A stretch of DNA of 18,421 bases from Bacteroidales bacterium (GCA_004557565.1 SFGS01000046.1:1-18421); one strand, 5' to 3'. Shown: positions 1 to 8,419, numbered from the stretch's first letter. The notes: a model not told the origin generated them from the sequence alone. Numbers and translations: made by a program.

Positions 1-419
1 ACACCTATCCTATTGCTCTTCAAAATGTTAAATAAATATTAAATTACCAAAATCCCTTGGTTTACAACATAGAAGAACCGTCCCTTTGGTTTGTGATTTA
101 TGTGGTTTGCTTGAAATCAGACATAGCACAGCACTAACGACAGGTGCGAAGCACTGGCATCGCTAAAAGGCTGTTTTTTTATGTTTTTGTTTCAGTCCCC
201 CAGTATCCCCCAGTTCAATTCTCTGAGGTGGGGAAATTTACAAGTGCAAATGTTGGGCGAGACGGAGCAATCGGCGATTTAGCGCACTCTCGGCGGTTGT
301 TAATAACTTTTTCTGTAATTTACAAAATTTAAGTGGTTTAAATTTGTAAATTTATTGGAAATTATAAGTAACTTTACACCCTGATTACACCTTATATAAG
401 AAAATTTATTTTTCCGACG
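1..419. other. Non-coding leader upstream of the dcw cluster
   Basis: No convincing gene is visible in these 419 bp. The 62-codon frame at 144-332 has no recognisable family and runs through AT-rich leader sequence. In many bacteria mraZ sits immediately before rsmH, but no MraZ-like frame is present here. A small GTGC-GAA-GCAC hairpin near 143-153, followed by a T-run at 173-180, could be the weak end of an upstream transcript. Two CCCCCA blocks 10 bp apart occur at 197-212. The last 120 bp are strongly AT-rich and contain the probable rsmH promoter. Confidence 0.6.
339..346 (+). promoter_or_regulatory. Putative Bacteroidetes -7 box for the dcw operon
   Basis: TAAATTTG matches the Bacteroidetes primary sigma factor -7 consensus TAnnTTTG. 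It lies about 70 bp before the rsmH start, in AT-rich DNA. The -33 element is poor: the nearest TTTG-like word, TCTG at 312-315, is slightly too far upstream. The assignment therefore rests on the -7 box and its position. It is inferred to drive rsmH and the following genes. Confidence 0.4.
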
Positions 420-1340
420 ATGGCTGAACAAGTGACATACCATATTCCGGCACTGCTCAACGAGTGCATGACAGGACTTGACATCAAGCCCGACGGCACT
501 TATGTGGACGTGACTTTTGGCGGTGGCGGCCATAGCCGTGAGATAGTGAAGCATCTGGGTGAGAGCGGAAGGCTCTACAGTATGGACCAGGACATGGACG
601 CATACGCCAACCGCATCGACGATAGCCGATTTACATTTGTACACGGAAATTTCGCCTTTCTGAAAAACTTCATGCGCTACTACGGCGTGGACGGTGTGGA
701 CGGTGTGCTTGCCGACCTGGGCGTGAGTTTCCACCACTTCGACGACAGCGAGCGCGGTTTCTCGTTCCGCTTCAACGGCCACCTCGACATGCGCATGAAC
801 CGCAACGCGAAGCACGATGCAGCGTGGGTTATCGCCAACTACAGCGAGGAGGAGATTGCCAACATGCTCTACCTCTACGGCGAACTGAAGCAGAGCCGAC
901 GCATGGCAGCCGCCATTGTGAAGGCACGCAGCGCGTCGCCCATCGTCACCACCGACCAGCTGTTGAATGTGGTGAAGCCGTTTATCAAGCCCTCGCAAGA
1001 GAAGAAGGAACTGGCACAGGTGTTTCAGGCACTCCGCATCGAGGTGAACGACGAAATCAGCGTGCTCAAGCGTATGTTGCAGCAAGCCCTTGAGGTGCTG
1101 AAGCCCGGCGGACGACTGGTGATTATCACCTACCACTCGCTCGAAGACCGCCTGGTGAAAAACTTCATGAAGAGCGGCAACATTGAAGGGAAAATTGAAA
1201 AAGACTTCTTCGGCAGAGTGAACTGCCCACTGAAGTTGGTGAACAACAAGGTAATCACGCCAAGCGATGAGGAAGTGGAACGCAACCCTCGCTCAAGAAG
1301 CGCAAAACTGCGCATCGCCTACAAGATAGAAAACGAATAA
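420..1340 (+). CDS. rsmH: 16S rRNA (cytosine-1402 N4) methyltransferase RsmH
   Basis: RsmH (MraW) is a cytoplasmic methyltransferase that uses S-adenosylmethionine to N4-methylate C1402 in the decoding centre of 16S rRNA. The 306-residue length is normal for the family. Visible motifs are the SAM-binding loop VDVTFGGGGHS (residues 29-39), DLGVS (99-103), ERGFSFRF (111-118) and DMRM (123-126). YHSLEDRLVK lies in the C-terminal half, and the closing NPRSRSAKLR motif is near residue 290. The ATG start gives a standard N-terminus with the HIPALL motif. It is the first gene of the dcw run, 49 bp before the ftsL-like gene. Its presence at the head of a division cluster is the usual arrangement; no division role follows from the sequence. 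Confidence 0.97.
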   Translation: MAEQVTYHIPALLNECMTGLDIKPDGTYVDVTFGGGGHSREIVKHLGESGRLYSMDQDMDAYANRIDDSRFTFVHGNFAFLKNFMRYYGVDGVDGVLADLGVSFHHFDDSERGFSFRFNGHLDMRMNRNAKHDAAWVIANYSEEEIANMLYLYGELKQSRRMAAAIVKARSASPIVTTDQLLNVVKPFIKPSQEKKELAQVFQALRIEVNDEISVLKRMLQQALEVLKPGGRLVIITYHSLEDRLVKNFMKSGNIEGKIEKDFFGRVNCPLKLVNNKVITPSDEEVERNPRSRSAKLRIAYKIENE

Positions 1341-1389
1341 CGCAAAATAGCAACAAGATAGCAATTCATCTAACAGCACTCCGGCAAAC

Positions 1390-1740
1390 ATGGCTAAAGG
1401 AAAGAACAAAAATAGCGGCACCAACAACGGGCTTTTCAAAAGATGGGCCCAGGGGCGCAGTTTCCTCACGCTCGACTTTTTCCGCCGCAACGGTTTCTAC
1501 ATCATCGGCATCACTGTGCTGATTATGATGAATATCAGCAAGAAGTATGAATATCAAGACTGCCTGCAAGAGGTAATCAACCTGAACGCCGAGCTAAACG
1601 ACGTGCGCACCGACTGCGTGAACGCCAGCGCGAAGTTCAACTCCAAAATCCGCGAAAGCGAGATGAAGCAACTTATCGACACTTGTCACATCGATTTGTT
1701 AACCCCCGATCAACCACCATATAAGCTTTCAGAAAAATGA
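1390..1740 (+). CDS. ftsL: FtsL-like bitopic cell division protein
   Basis: This small protein (116 residues) has the FtsL layout: a basic cytoplasmic N-terminus, one membrane segment (about residues 35-49, GFYIIGITVLIMMNI), and a predicted helical, coiled-coil-prone extracytoplasmic part (about 52-95). Sequence similarity to proteobacterial FtsL is not obvious. The call rests on position between rsmH and ftsI, topology, and resemblance to the FtsL-like family of Bacteroidetes, including the LTLDFFRRNG stretch before the membrane segment. FtsL family proteins join FtsQ and a DivIC/FtsB partner to activate FtsW-FtsI. The stop overlaps the ftsI start (ATGA, 1737-1740), suggesting translational coupling and matched synthesis with FtsI. 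Confidence 0.85.
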   Translation: MAKGKNKNSGTNNGLFKRWAQGRSFLTLDFFRRNGFYIIGITVLIMMNISKKYEYQDCLQEVINLNAELNDVRTDCVNASAKFNSKIRESEMKQLIDTCHIDLLTPDQPPYKLSEK

Positions 1741-4115
1741 AAAAAACACAAAACAAAGCCCTCCAGACCAACAAGAAGCGTATTCTTGGCCGTTACATGT
1801 TTGTGATGCTCGCACTCCTGGCGTTTTCAGGCACAATCGTCGCCCGACTGTTTAAGACCACGGTGACCCAAGCATCGGAGTGGAACGCCAAGGCCGACAG
1901 CGCATGGCAAGACACCACCATCATCAATGCCGAGCGAGGAAAAATCCTTGCCGACGACGGCAGTGTGCTCGCCGCCAACATGTATTTCTACACCGTGCGT
2001 GTGGACTGGGGCTTCAGCGGCATCAAGGACTCGGAATTCAGAAAAGGACTCCCTGCCCTCTGCGACAGCCTTGCCGCTTTCGACAACTCAAAAACCGCTG
2101 AGCAATGGAAAGAGGAACTGCTGAAAGCGAAAAAGCAGAAAAGCCACTGCTACAAACTCATCGACCACATGGTCACCCACAGCGAATTTGAGCGTATCTC
2201 CAATTTCCCATTCCTGAAGGAAAGCAACAAAATCCTCTACGGTGAGCGACTGATGCGCCGCAAGAAGCCTTTCGGCTCGATGGCGGCACGCAGTATCGGC
2301 AACGTGAGCGACCCGATTTTATATTTCCAAACCTATATCAACTGGCAAGACAAGGCATTCAACCAACGCGAGTTTGAACGCGAGCTCCCTGCCCTTTGCG
2401 ACAGTTTGGCGCTGATGTTCAAGCGCACTCCTGCCGAGGAGTGGAAAAAGATTTTCACCGAAGGACGCAAGGAGAACAGCACCAACTTCCAGTTTCTGAA
2501 GAAGCCCATCAGAAAAGATGTGCTCGACAAGCTCGCCACGCTCCCATTCCTGAAAAAGAGCGGCAGTATGTTCTACTCCGTGCTGGAGAAAAACGTGGTC
2601 AGTGGCCGTCACGGCATTTCGGGATTGGAAATGTTTCTCGATAGCCTGCTCTTTGGCGTGCCGGTGAAGGCACCGAAGGTGGCACTCAACGCCAACACCG
2701 CCAACTATGGTGGCAACCCCATTCCGGGCTACGACGTGACCACCACCATCAATGTGCAACTCCAAGACATCGTGGAAAACGAGTTGATGTCGATGCTGAA
2801 GGAAAGCGAGGCAAGGTGGGGCTGCGCCATTCTGATGGAAGTGAGCACCGGCGAAATCAAGGCGATTTCCAACCTCGACCGCAATAAGGACGGCGAATAC
2901 ACCGAAGGCGAAAACCATGCTGTGCTCGGCTACGAGCCAGGCTCTGTGCTGAAGCCCATCAACATGATGGTGGCGCTGGAAGATGGCGTGGTGAGCAACC
3001 TCGACGAAGTGATTGTGACAGGCAGCAACTACACCCTCGAACCCGGCATCGTGGTGAGAGACGAGCATGGGGCCGCATCGTTCAATATCCGCGACATCAT
3101 CGCAAAATCGTCGAATGTGGGTATGACTCGCATCATGTGGCGAAAATACGGCAACAATCCCGACGGCTTGCGCCAACGTCTCGAAGGCATGGGATTTTTC
3201 GAGCCGTTCCACACCGGTATCGCTGGCGAACGCCAACCCACCTACCGCATTCTGAAGAACAACAAGGAAGGCAAACGCACGCTCCGTGGCCAATCGTTCG
3301 GCTACGACGTGTATATTCCACCCATCTACACCCTTGCTATGTATAATTCATGGGCAAACGACGGCAAATTCGTGCGCCCACGCCTCATCAAGAAACTTTC
3401 GAGAGAGGGTGAGCAGGATTCCATCGTGCCAGTGAGCTATGTGCGCAACCAAGTTTGCTCGCCCGAAAATGCGGCAAAAATGCGCGAACTGCTCCACGGC
3501 GTGGTATGGCGACAGGGCACCGCACGCACGCTCCGCGACAGTTTGGTGCACATTGCCGGCAAGACAGGCACCGCCTACGTGTCGAGCGGCAAAAGCGGAT
3601 ACAGCAACGTGCGCCGTTTCGCATTCTGCGGATTCTTCCCTTACGAAAAGCCCATGTATAGCTGCATGGTGCTCATCTACGGCGGCTACAAGAGCGCAGC
3701 AAGCGGCAGTGGCACCGTGGTGAAAAACATAGCCCTGAAACTCTACGCAAAGGGTCTGCTCGGCAACGCCGCCGACTACCGCAACAGCGGTTCGGCTGCC
3801 CACGAGTCAACGATGATTACCGCTGCCAGCGACCAGCCATCGCGCATCTCCTACATCAAGCAAGCCGTGGGCTGCTCGAAACTGATTCACGGCGCCACCC
3901 CGAAGAAGCAAAACAAGGGTGTGCCAAATGTGGTGGGGCTCAACCTCCGCGACGCACTGATGCGGCTGGAGAAAATCGGGTTACGCGTGGAATGTGAGGG
4001 CGTGGGTATCGTCACCAGTCAAAGCGTGGCACCAGGCACCGCCTATCACCGTGGCACGAGCATCAGACTGCACCTGTCGAACAACCCCAGAATGGTGAAA
4101 GCAAACAACTCATAA
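1737..4115 (+). CDS. ftsI: Septal penicillin-binding protein FtsI (transpeptidase) with C-terminal PASTA domain
   Basis: FtsI is a class B PBP, the septal D,D-transpeptidase working with FtsW. Seen here are one N-terminal membrane segment (about residues 20-39), a pedestal/dimerisation region, and the transpeptidase domain. The active site has SVLK at 403-406 (SxxK, nucleophile Ser403), SSN at 458-460 and KTG at 609-611. A single PASTA domain occupies about 728-787. At 792 residues it is longer than the roughly 700 usual for Bacteroidetes FtsI. The excess comes from what looks like an internal duplication in the pedestal region: residues about 82-194 resemble about 195-297, sharing YF-x-T and the identical LPALCDSLA at 105-113 and 217-225. 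The active site is complete, so the enzyme should be functional. The gene overlaps ftsL by 4 bp and is 45 bp before murE. Confidence 0.95.
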   Translation: MKKTQNKALQTNKKRILGRYMFVMLALLAFSGTIVARLFKTTVTQASEWNAKADSAWQDTTIINAERGKILADDGSVLAANMYFYTVRVDWGFSGIKDSEFRKGLPALCDSLAAFDNSKTAEQWKEELLKAKKQKSHCYKLIDHMVTHSEFERISNFPFLKESNKILYGERLMRRKKPFGSMAARSIGNVSDPILYFQTYINWQDKAFNQREFERELPALCDSLALMFKRTPAEEWKKIFTEGRKENSTNFQFLKKPIRKDVLDKLATLPFLKKSGSMFYSVLEKNVVSGRHGISGLEMFLDSLLFGVPVKAPKVALNANTANYGGNPIPGYDVTTTINVQLQDIVENELMSMLKESEARWGCAILMEVSTGEIKAISNLDRNKDGEYTEGENHAVLGYEPGSVLKPINMMVALEDGVVSNLDEVIVTGSNYTLEPGIVVRDEHGAASFNIRDIIAKSSNVGMTRIMWRKYGNNPDGLRQRLEGMGFFEPFHTGIAGERQPTYRILKNNKEGKRTLRGQSFGYDVYIPPIYTLAMYNSWANDGKFVRPRLIKKLSREGEQDSIVPVSYVRNQVCSPENAAKMRELLHGVVWRQGTARTLRDSLVHIAGKTGTAYVSSGKSGYSNVRRFAFCGFFPYEKPMYSCMVLIYGGYKSAASGSGTVVKNIALKLYAKGLLGNAADYRNSGSAAHESTMITAASDQPSRISYIKQAVGCSKLIHGATPKKQNKGVPNVVGLNLRDALMRLEKIGLRVECEGVGIVTSQSVAPGTAYHRGTSIRLHLSNNPRMVKANNS

Positions 4116-4160
4116 TATATAGTGTGTGAACACATCTAACATTATTAAAGAGCTAAAAAG

Positions 4161-5621
4161 ATGAAAAAGTTAAATCAATTACTCGCCGACATCACAGCCA
4201 TTAAAGTGGTGGGCAACGCCGAAGTGGAAATCACCTCGGTGACCAACGACTCGCGAGAGGCGAAGCCCGGCGCGCTGTTCATTGCCGTGAAAGGTGTGGC
4301 GGTAGATGCACATAAGTTTATTCCACAAGTGGTGGCAGCAGGTGCCGCCGCGGTGGTGTGCGAAGATTTACCCGAAAATTTGAACGATACGGTAACGTAT
4401 ATTCAGGTGGCTGACAGCACCATCGCCCTGGCGCACCTCGCCAGCGCATGGTACGACCACCCAAGCACCAAGTTGCGACTGGTGGGTGTGACCGGCACCA
4501 ACGGCAAAACCACCACCGCCACCCTGCTCTACGAGCTCACACAGTCGCTCGGCCACAAGGCAGGACTGCTCTCCACCGTGAAAAATATGGTGGACCGCAC
4601 CAAATATCCAGCCAAGCAAACCACCCCCGACCACATGTCGCTCAACCGTCTGCTCCACGAAATGGTGGAAGCCGGCTGCGAATATGCGTTTATGGAGGTG
4701 AGTTCGCACGCCTGCGCGCAGCACCGCATCGACGGTCTGCAATTCGCCGGCGGCATCTTCACCAACCTCACCCGCGACCACCTCGACTACCACAAGACAG
4801 TGGAGGCTTACATCAAGGCGAAGAAAATGTTTTTCGACGGCTTGGGAGCCGATGCTTTCGCGCTTGTCAACGCCGACGACAAGGTGGGCAGCGTGATGGT
4901 GCAAAACTGCAAGGCAAAGCACTACACCTATTCGCTCCGCACGCTTGCCGACTTCAAGGCGCAAGTGATTGAGGAACGCCTCGACGGCACCACCATCACC
5001 CTCGACGGTCAGGAACTGGAAGTGCTGTTCACCGGCAGATTCAATGTGTATAACCTCGCCAGCGTGTATGGCGCAGCCCTGCTGCTCGGTTTCGACAAGA
5101 GCGAGGTGCTGGTAAAAATCAGTATGCTCAAACCCGTATCGGGCCGCTTCCAGACCATGCGCTCACCCCGTGGCTACATCGCCGTGGTGGACTACGCCCA
5201 CACACCCGACGCCCTTGTGAATGTGCTCACCGCCATCAACGATGTGGTGTGCGGCAAGGGACAGGTAATCACCGTGTGTGGCTGTGGTGGCGACCGCGAC
5301 CACGGCAAGCGCCCTATGATGGCTGCCGAAGCCGCCAACCGTAGCGACCAAGTGATACTCACCAGCGACAACCCACGCAGCGAAGACCCTGAAGAGATTC
5401 TCCGTCAAATGGAGGCTGGACTCGACGACAGCAACCGCTCACGCGTGCTGAAAATCACCGACCGCCGCGAAGCCATAAAAGTGGCTTGCCGCCTCGCCAA
5501 GAAGGGCGACGTGGTGCTTGTGGCTGGCAAGGGACACGAGACTTATCAAGAAATTAAAGGCGTGAAGCACCACTTCGACGACAGAGAGGTGCTTGCCGAC
5601 ATATTTAACGACGAAAAATAA
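4161..5621 (+). CDS. murE: UDP-MurNAc-L-Ala-D-Glu:meso-diaminopimelate ligase MurE
   Basis: MurE is the cytoplasmic ATP-dependent ligase that adds the third amino acid to the peptidoglycan stem peptide. The 486-residue protein has the three-domain Mur ligase layout. It contains the ATP-binding loop GVTGTNGKTT (109-118), the central SSHA-type stretch VSSHACAQHR, and the domain-3 motif DNPR at 403-406. DNPR is the signature of MurE enzymes that add meso-diaminopimelate rather than lysine, so the wall is inferred to be of the DAP type. VDYAHTPDAL and KGHETYQ are also family-typical. It lies 45 bp after ftsI and 12 bp before mraY. No murF follows, although in many other phyla it would. Confidence 0.97.
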   Translation: MKKLNQLLADITAIKVVGNAEVEITSVTNDSREAKPGALFIAVKGVAVDAHKFIPQVVAAGAAAVVCEDLPENLNDTVTYIQVADSTIALAHLASAWYDHPSTKLRLVGVTGTNGKTTTATLLYELTQSLGHKAGLLSTVKNMVDRTKYPAKQTTPDHMSLNRLLHEMVEAGCEYAFMEVSSHACAQHRIDGLQFAGGIFTNLTRDHLDYHKTVEAYIKAKKMFFDGLGADAFALVNADDKVGSVMVQNCKAKHYTYSLRTLADFKAQVIEERLDGTTITLDGQELEVLFTGRFNVYNLASVYGAALLLGFDKSEVLVKISMLKPVSGRFQTMRSPRGYIAVVDYAHTPDALVNVLTAINDVVCGKGQVITVCGCGGDRDHGKRPMMAAEAANRSDQVILTSDNPRSEDPEEILRQMEAGLDDSNRSRVLKITDRREAIKVACRLAKKGDVVLVAGKGHETYQEIKGVKHHFDDREVLADIFNDEK

Positions 5622-5633
5622 TTGTAAAACGGT

Positions 5634-6893
5634 ATGCTTTATCACTTATTCCACGCATTAGAAGAATACGACCTGCCAGGCGGACGACTGTTTGAATACA
5701 TCACCTTCCGCTCAGGTTTAGCCTTGGTGCTGTCGCTCTTTATCGCCATCGTGTTCGGCAAAAAAATCATCGAACGCCTCCAACTCATGCAGGTGGGCGA
5801 GATTGTGCGCAATCTCGGCTTGCAAGGTCAGATGGAGAAGAAGGGCACCCCCACCATGGGCGGTATCATCATCATCATTTCCATTCTCATTCCCTGCTTG
5901 CTGCTCGGTAAGCTCGACAATGTGTATATGGTGCTGATGATTGTGGCCACCATCTGGTGTGGCGCGCTCGGATTTGCCGACGACTACTTGAAAATCAAGA
6001 AACATAACAAAGAGGGCATGAAGGGCAAATTCAAGATTGTAGGTCAAGTGGGCCTCGGCTTGATTGTGGGCCTCACCATGTACCTCTCCCCTTCCATCGT
6101 GATGAACGAAAACGTGACGGTGGAAAACAAGCAAACCAGCGAAATGGTGGTGAAACACAAAACCGAAACGGTGAAATCTACCAAGACCACCATTCCATTT
6201 GTGAAGAACCACAACTTCGACTATGCGATGCTCACCAAGTGGATGGGCGACCACGCACAGACTGGCGGCTGGATTGTGTTTATCCTCGTCACCATCTTCG
6301 TGGTGGCGGCAGTGAGCAACGGCGCCAACCTCACCGACGGACTCGACGGACTTGCCACGGGCACCTCGGCGATTATAGGCGTGGCACTCGCCATCATGTG
6401 CTATTTGGGAGGCAACGTGATTTACTCATCGTATCTCAACATCATGTACATACCCGACAGCGGCGAGCTGGTGGTATATGCCGCCGCATTTATCGGTGCC
6501 ACCATCGGTTTCCTGTGGTACAACTCATTCCCTGCGCAAGTGTTCATGGGCGACACCGGCAGCCTTTGCCTTGGCGGCATCATCGCCGTGTTTGCCATCC
6601 TCATCCGCAAGGAACTCCTGATTCCTATCCTGTGCCTCACCTTCTTCGTGGAAGACATTTCGGTGATGATACAGGTGGCATATTACAAATACACCCGCAA
6701 GAAGACTGGCGAAGGCAAGCGCGTGTTTAAGATGACACCGCTCCACCACCACTTCCAAGTGCCAGCCGGCAAGGTGGACGCACTGTGGCAAAAGCCTGTC
6801 AACGCCATTCCTGAATCAAAAATCGTGATGCGATTCCTCATCGTGGCTATCTTCTTGGCAGTGATTACTTTCGTGACATTAAAGGTTCGTTAA
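5634..6893 (+). CDS. mraY: Phospho-MurNAc-pentapeptide transferase MraY
   Basis: MraY is an integral membrane enzyme that transfers phospho-MurNAc-pentapeptide from UDP to undecaprenyl phosphate, making lipid I. Visible motifs are KKGTPTMGG near residue 70, the Mg-binding ADDYLK (Asp116, Asp117), NLTDGLDGLATG (Asp235, Asp238), FMGDTGSLCLGG, and PLHHHFQ with the His triad at 371-373. Ten or so hydrophobic segments are apparent. At 419 residues it is longer than the about 360 of E. coli. The extra length is mainly a polar insertion between about residues 155 and 210 (KQTSEMVVKHKTE and following), as is usual in Bacteroidetes MraY. It sits 12 bp after murE and 22 bp before murD. Confidence 0.97.
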   Translation: MLYHLFHALEEYDLPGGRLFEYITFRSGLALVLSLFIAIVFGKKIIERLQLMQVGEIVRNLGLQGQMEKKGTPTMGGIIIIISILIPCLLLGKLDNVYMVLMIVATIWCGALGFADDYLKIKKHNKEGMKGKFKIVGQVGLGLIVGLTMYLSPSIVMNENVTVENKQTSEMVVKHKTETVKSTKTTIPFVKNHNFDYAMLTKWMGDHAQTGGWIVFILVTIFVVAAVSNGANLTDGLDGLATGTSAIIGVALAIMCYLGGNVIYSSYLNIMYIPDSGELVVYAAAFIGATIGFLWYNSFPAQVFMGDTGSLCLGGIIAVFAILIRKELLIPILCLTFFVEDISVMIQVAYYKYTRKKTGEGKRVFKMTPLHHHFQVPAGKVDALWQKPVNAIPESKIVMRFLIVAIFLAVITFVTLKVR

Positions 6894-6915
6894 ACTTCCT
6901 CAATATTCAGAAATC

Positions 6916-8271
6916 ATGACATCAAATCGACGTATCGTAGTATTAGGTGGTGGCGAAAGCGGCGCAGGTGCCGCAGTACTCGCCAAAGTGAAAGGTATGG
7001 ACGTGTGGTTGAGCGACATGGGCTCCATCGCACCGAAATACAAGGAACTCCTCGACAAATACGAGATAGCATGGGAAGAGGGCAAGCACACCGAAGAGAA
7101 AGTGCTCGCCGCCGACGAAATCATCAAGAGCCCTGGCATTCCTGCCACCGCCCCAATGGTGAAGAAGGCTACCGCAAAGAATATTCCTATTATCAGCGAA
7201 ATTGAGTTTGCAGGTCGCTACACCGATGCCAAGATGGTGTGCATCACCGGCAGCAACGGCAAGACCACTACCACCATGCTCACCTATCACATTCTGCGGA
7301 AAGCAGGGTTGAATGTGGGACTGGCTGGCAACGTGGGCAACAGCCTTGCGCTGCAAGTGGCTACCGAGCACCACGATGTGTATGTGATTGAACTGAGCAG
7401 TTTCCAGCTCGACAATATGTACCAATTCAAGGCGAATGTGGCTGTGCTGCTCAATATCACCCCCGACCACCTCGACCGCTACGACTTCAAGATGGAGAAC
7501 TATGTGGCAGCGAAGTTCCGCATCATGCAGAACCAGGACGCAAACGACGCGTTCATCTACTGGCAGGGCGACCCTATCATCGATGCGCAACTCAAGCACA
7601 TGCACACCGAAGCCAAGATGCTCGCTTTCGACGCCACTGACAATGCCAGCCTTGCGGCATACGTCGACACCAACGATGTGGTGAAATTCAACATCGACGG
7701 CAGAGAATGGAGCATTCCGCGCGCCGAACTGTCGCTGAAGGGATTGCACAATGTGTATAACTCAATGGCAGCAGGTCTGTCGGCATCTTGCCTCGACATC
7801 AAGGACGACGTGATTCGCCGTGCGCTTGCCGACTTTGAGGCTGTGGAACACCGCCTCGAATTTGTGCGCACCGTGAATGGCATAACCTATATCAACGACT
7901 CGAAAGCCACCAACGTGAACGCTTGCTACTATGCCCTCGAAAGCATGACCACCCCTGTGGTGCTGATTCTCGGCGGCAAGGACAAGGGCAACGACTACGA
8001 AGAGCTGATGGAGTTTGTGAGCACTAAGGTGCGCGCTATCGTGTGCCTCGGAGCCGACAACACCAAACTTCTCAATTTCTTCAAGGGCAAAGTGCCTGTG
8101 CTCACCGAAACGCACAACATGAAGGATTGCCTTGCCAAGTGCACCGAACTGGCACACGAGGGCGACACCGTGCTGCTTTCGCCATGCTGCGCCAGTTTCG
8201 ACCTCTTCCACAATATGGAGGACCGTGGCGAGCAATTCAAGGAAGGCGTAAGAGCGATTGAAGAAAAGTAA
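6916..8271 (+). CDS. murD: UDP-MurNAc-L-alanine:D-glutamate ligase MurD
   Basis: MurD is the cytoplasmic ATP-dependent ligase that adds D-glutamate to UDP-MurNAc-L-Ala. The 451-residue protein opens with a Rossmann-like UDP-binding domain (VVLGGGESGAGAA). The P-loop ITGSNGKTT follows at 110-118, then ELSSFQLD at 159-166 and NITPDHLDRY. NDSKATNV in the C-terminal domain and LSPCCASFDLF near the end are also family marks. Length and motifs are complete. It follows mraY by 22 bp. Its stop codon (8269-8271) forms the first base of a nine-copy heptamer array, so the gene is separated from ftsW by the largest gap in the operon. Confidence 0.96.
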   Translation: MTSNRRIVVLGGGESGAGAAVLAKVKGMDVWLSDMGSIAPKYKELLDKYEIAWEEGKHTEEKVLAADEIIKSPGIPATAPMVKKATAKNIPIISEIEFAGRYTDAKMVCITGSNGKTTTTMLTYHILRKAGLNVGLAGNVGNSLALQVATEHHDVYVIELSSFQLDNMYQFKANVAVLLNITPDHLDRYDFKMENYVAAKFRIMQNQDANDAFIYWQGDPIIDAQLKHMHTEAKMLAFDATDNASLAAYVDTNDVVKFNIDGREWSIPRAELSLKGLHNVYNSMAAGLSASCLDIKDDVIRRALADFEAVEHRLEFVRTVNGITYINDSKATNVNACYYALESMTTPVVLILGGKDKGNDYEELMEFVSTKVRAIVCLGADNTKLLNFFKGKVPVLTETHNMKDCLAKCTELAHEGDTVLLSPCCASFDLFHNMEDRGEQFKEGVRAIEEK

Positions 8272-8333
8272 GAGATTAGAGATTAGAGATTAGAGATTAG
8301 AAATTAGAAATTAGAAGTTAGAAATTAGAGGTT
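8271..8333. repeat. Nine-copy heptamer tandem repeat between murD and ftsW
   Basis: Nine contiguous 7-bp units read on the + strand: AGAGATT four times, AGAAATT twice, AGAAGTT, AGAAATT and AGAGGTT. The array starts on the last base of the murD stop codon. The 5' units are identical and the 3' units drift by single purine transitions, as expected of a slippage-grown array. It lies wholly in the murD-ftsW spacer, so copy-number change would alter spacing but no protein. Confidence 0.95.
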
Positions 8334-8348
8334 GGAGCGAAGCCCTCT

Positions 8349-8375
8349 GAGCGCTCCGAGTGCTCTGAGTGCTCC
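8349..8375. repeat. Three-copy 9-bp tandem repeat inside a long-range inverted repeat
   Basis: Three adjacent 9-mers, GAGCGCTCC, GAGTGCTCT and GAGTGCTCC, follow the heptamer array. The first contains the palindrome GAGCGCTC. The block is bracketed by TTGGAGC (8332-8338) and GCTCCAA (8371-8377), which could pair to close a stem around it. No T-run follows, so it is not a classical terminator. Confidence 0.8.
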
Positions 8376-8419
8376 AATCCCCAAAATATTCAATTAACCA
8401 CTAAAACTAAAAAAAACAC

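Noticed and set aside
144..332. A 62-codon frame upstream of rsmH, considered as an mraZ remnant or leader peptide
   Set aside because: It has no MraZ motifs and no good ribosome binding context, and it runs through the AT-rich leader.
300..1136. A 278-codon - strand frame opposite rsmH
   Set aside because: It is antisense to a clear rsmH and has no recognisable domain or promoter. It is treated as a shadow.
1980..2630. Assembly artefact or frameshift as the source of the FtsI repeat
   Set aside because: The two copies are clearly diverged and stay in one frame, so a recent assembly duplication is unlikely. The repeat was kept as a finding.
5622..5633. Missing murF between murE and mraY as an anomaly
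   Set aside because: murF is commonly located outside the dcw cluster in Bacteroidetes, and the 12-bp junction shows no scar.
8271..8375. CRISPR-like or minisatellite array
   Set aside because: The units are directly adjacent 7- and 9-mers without spacers, so this is simple tandem repetition and not CRISPR.
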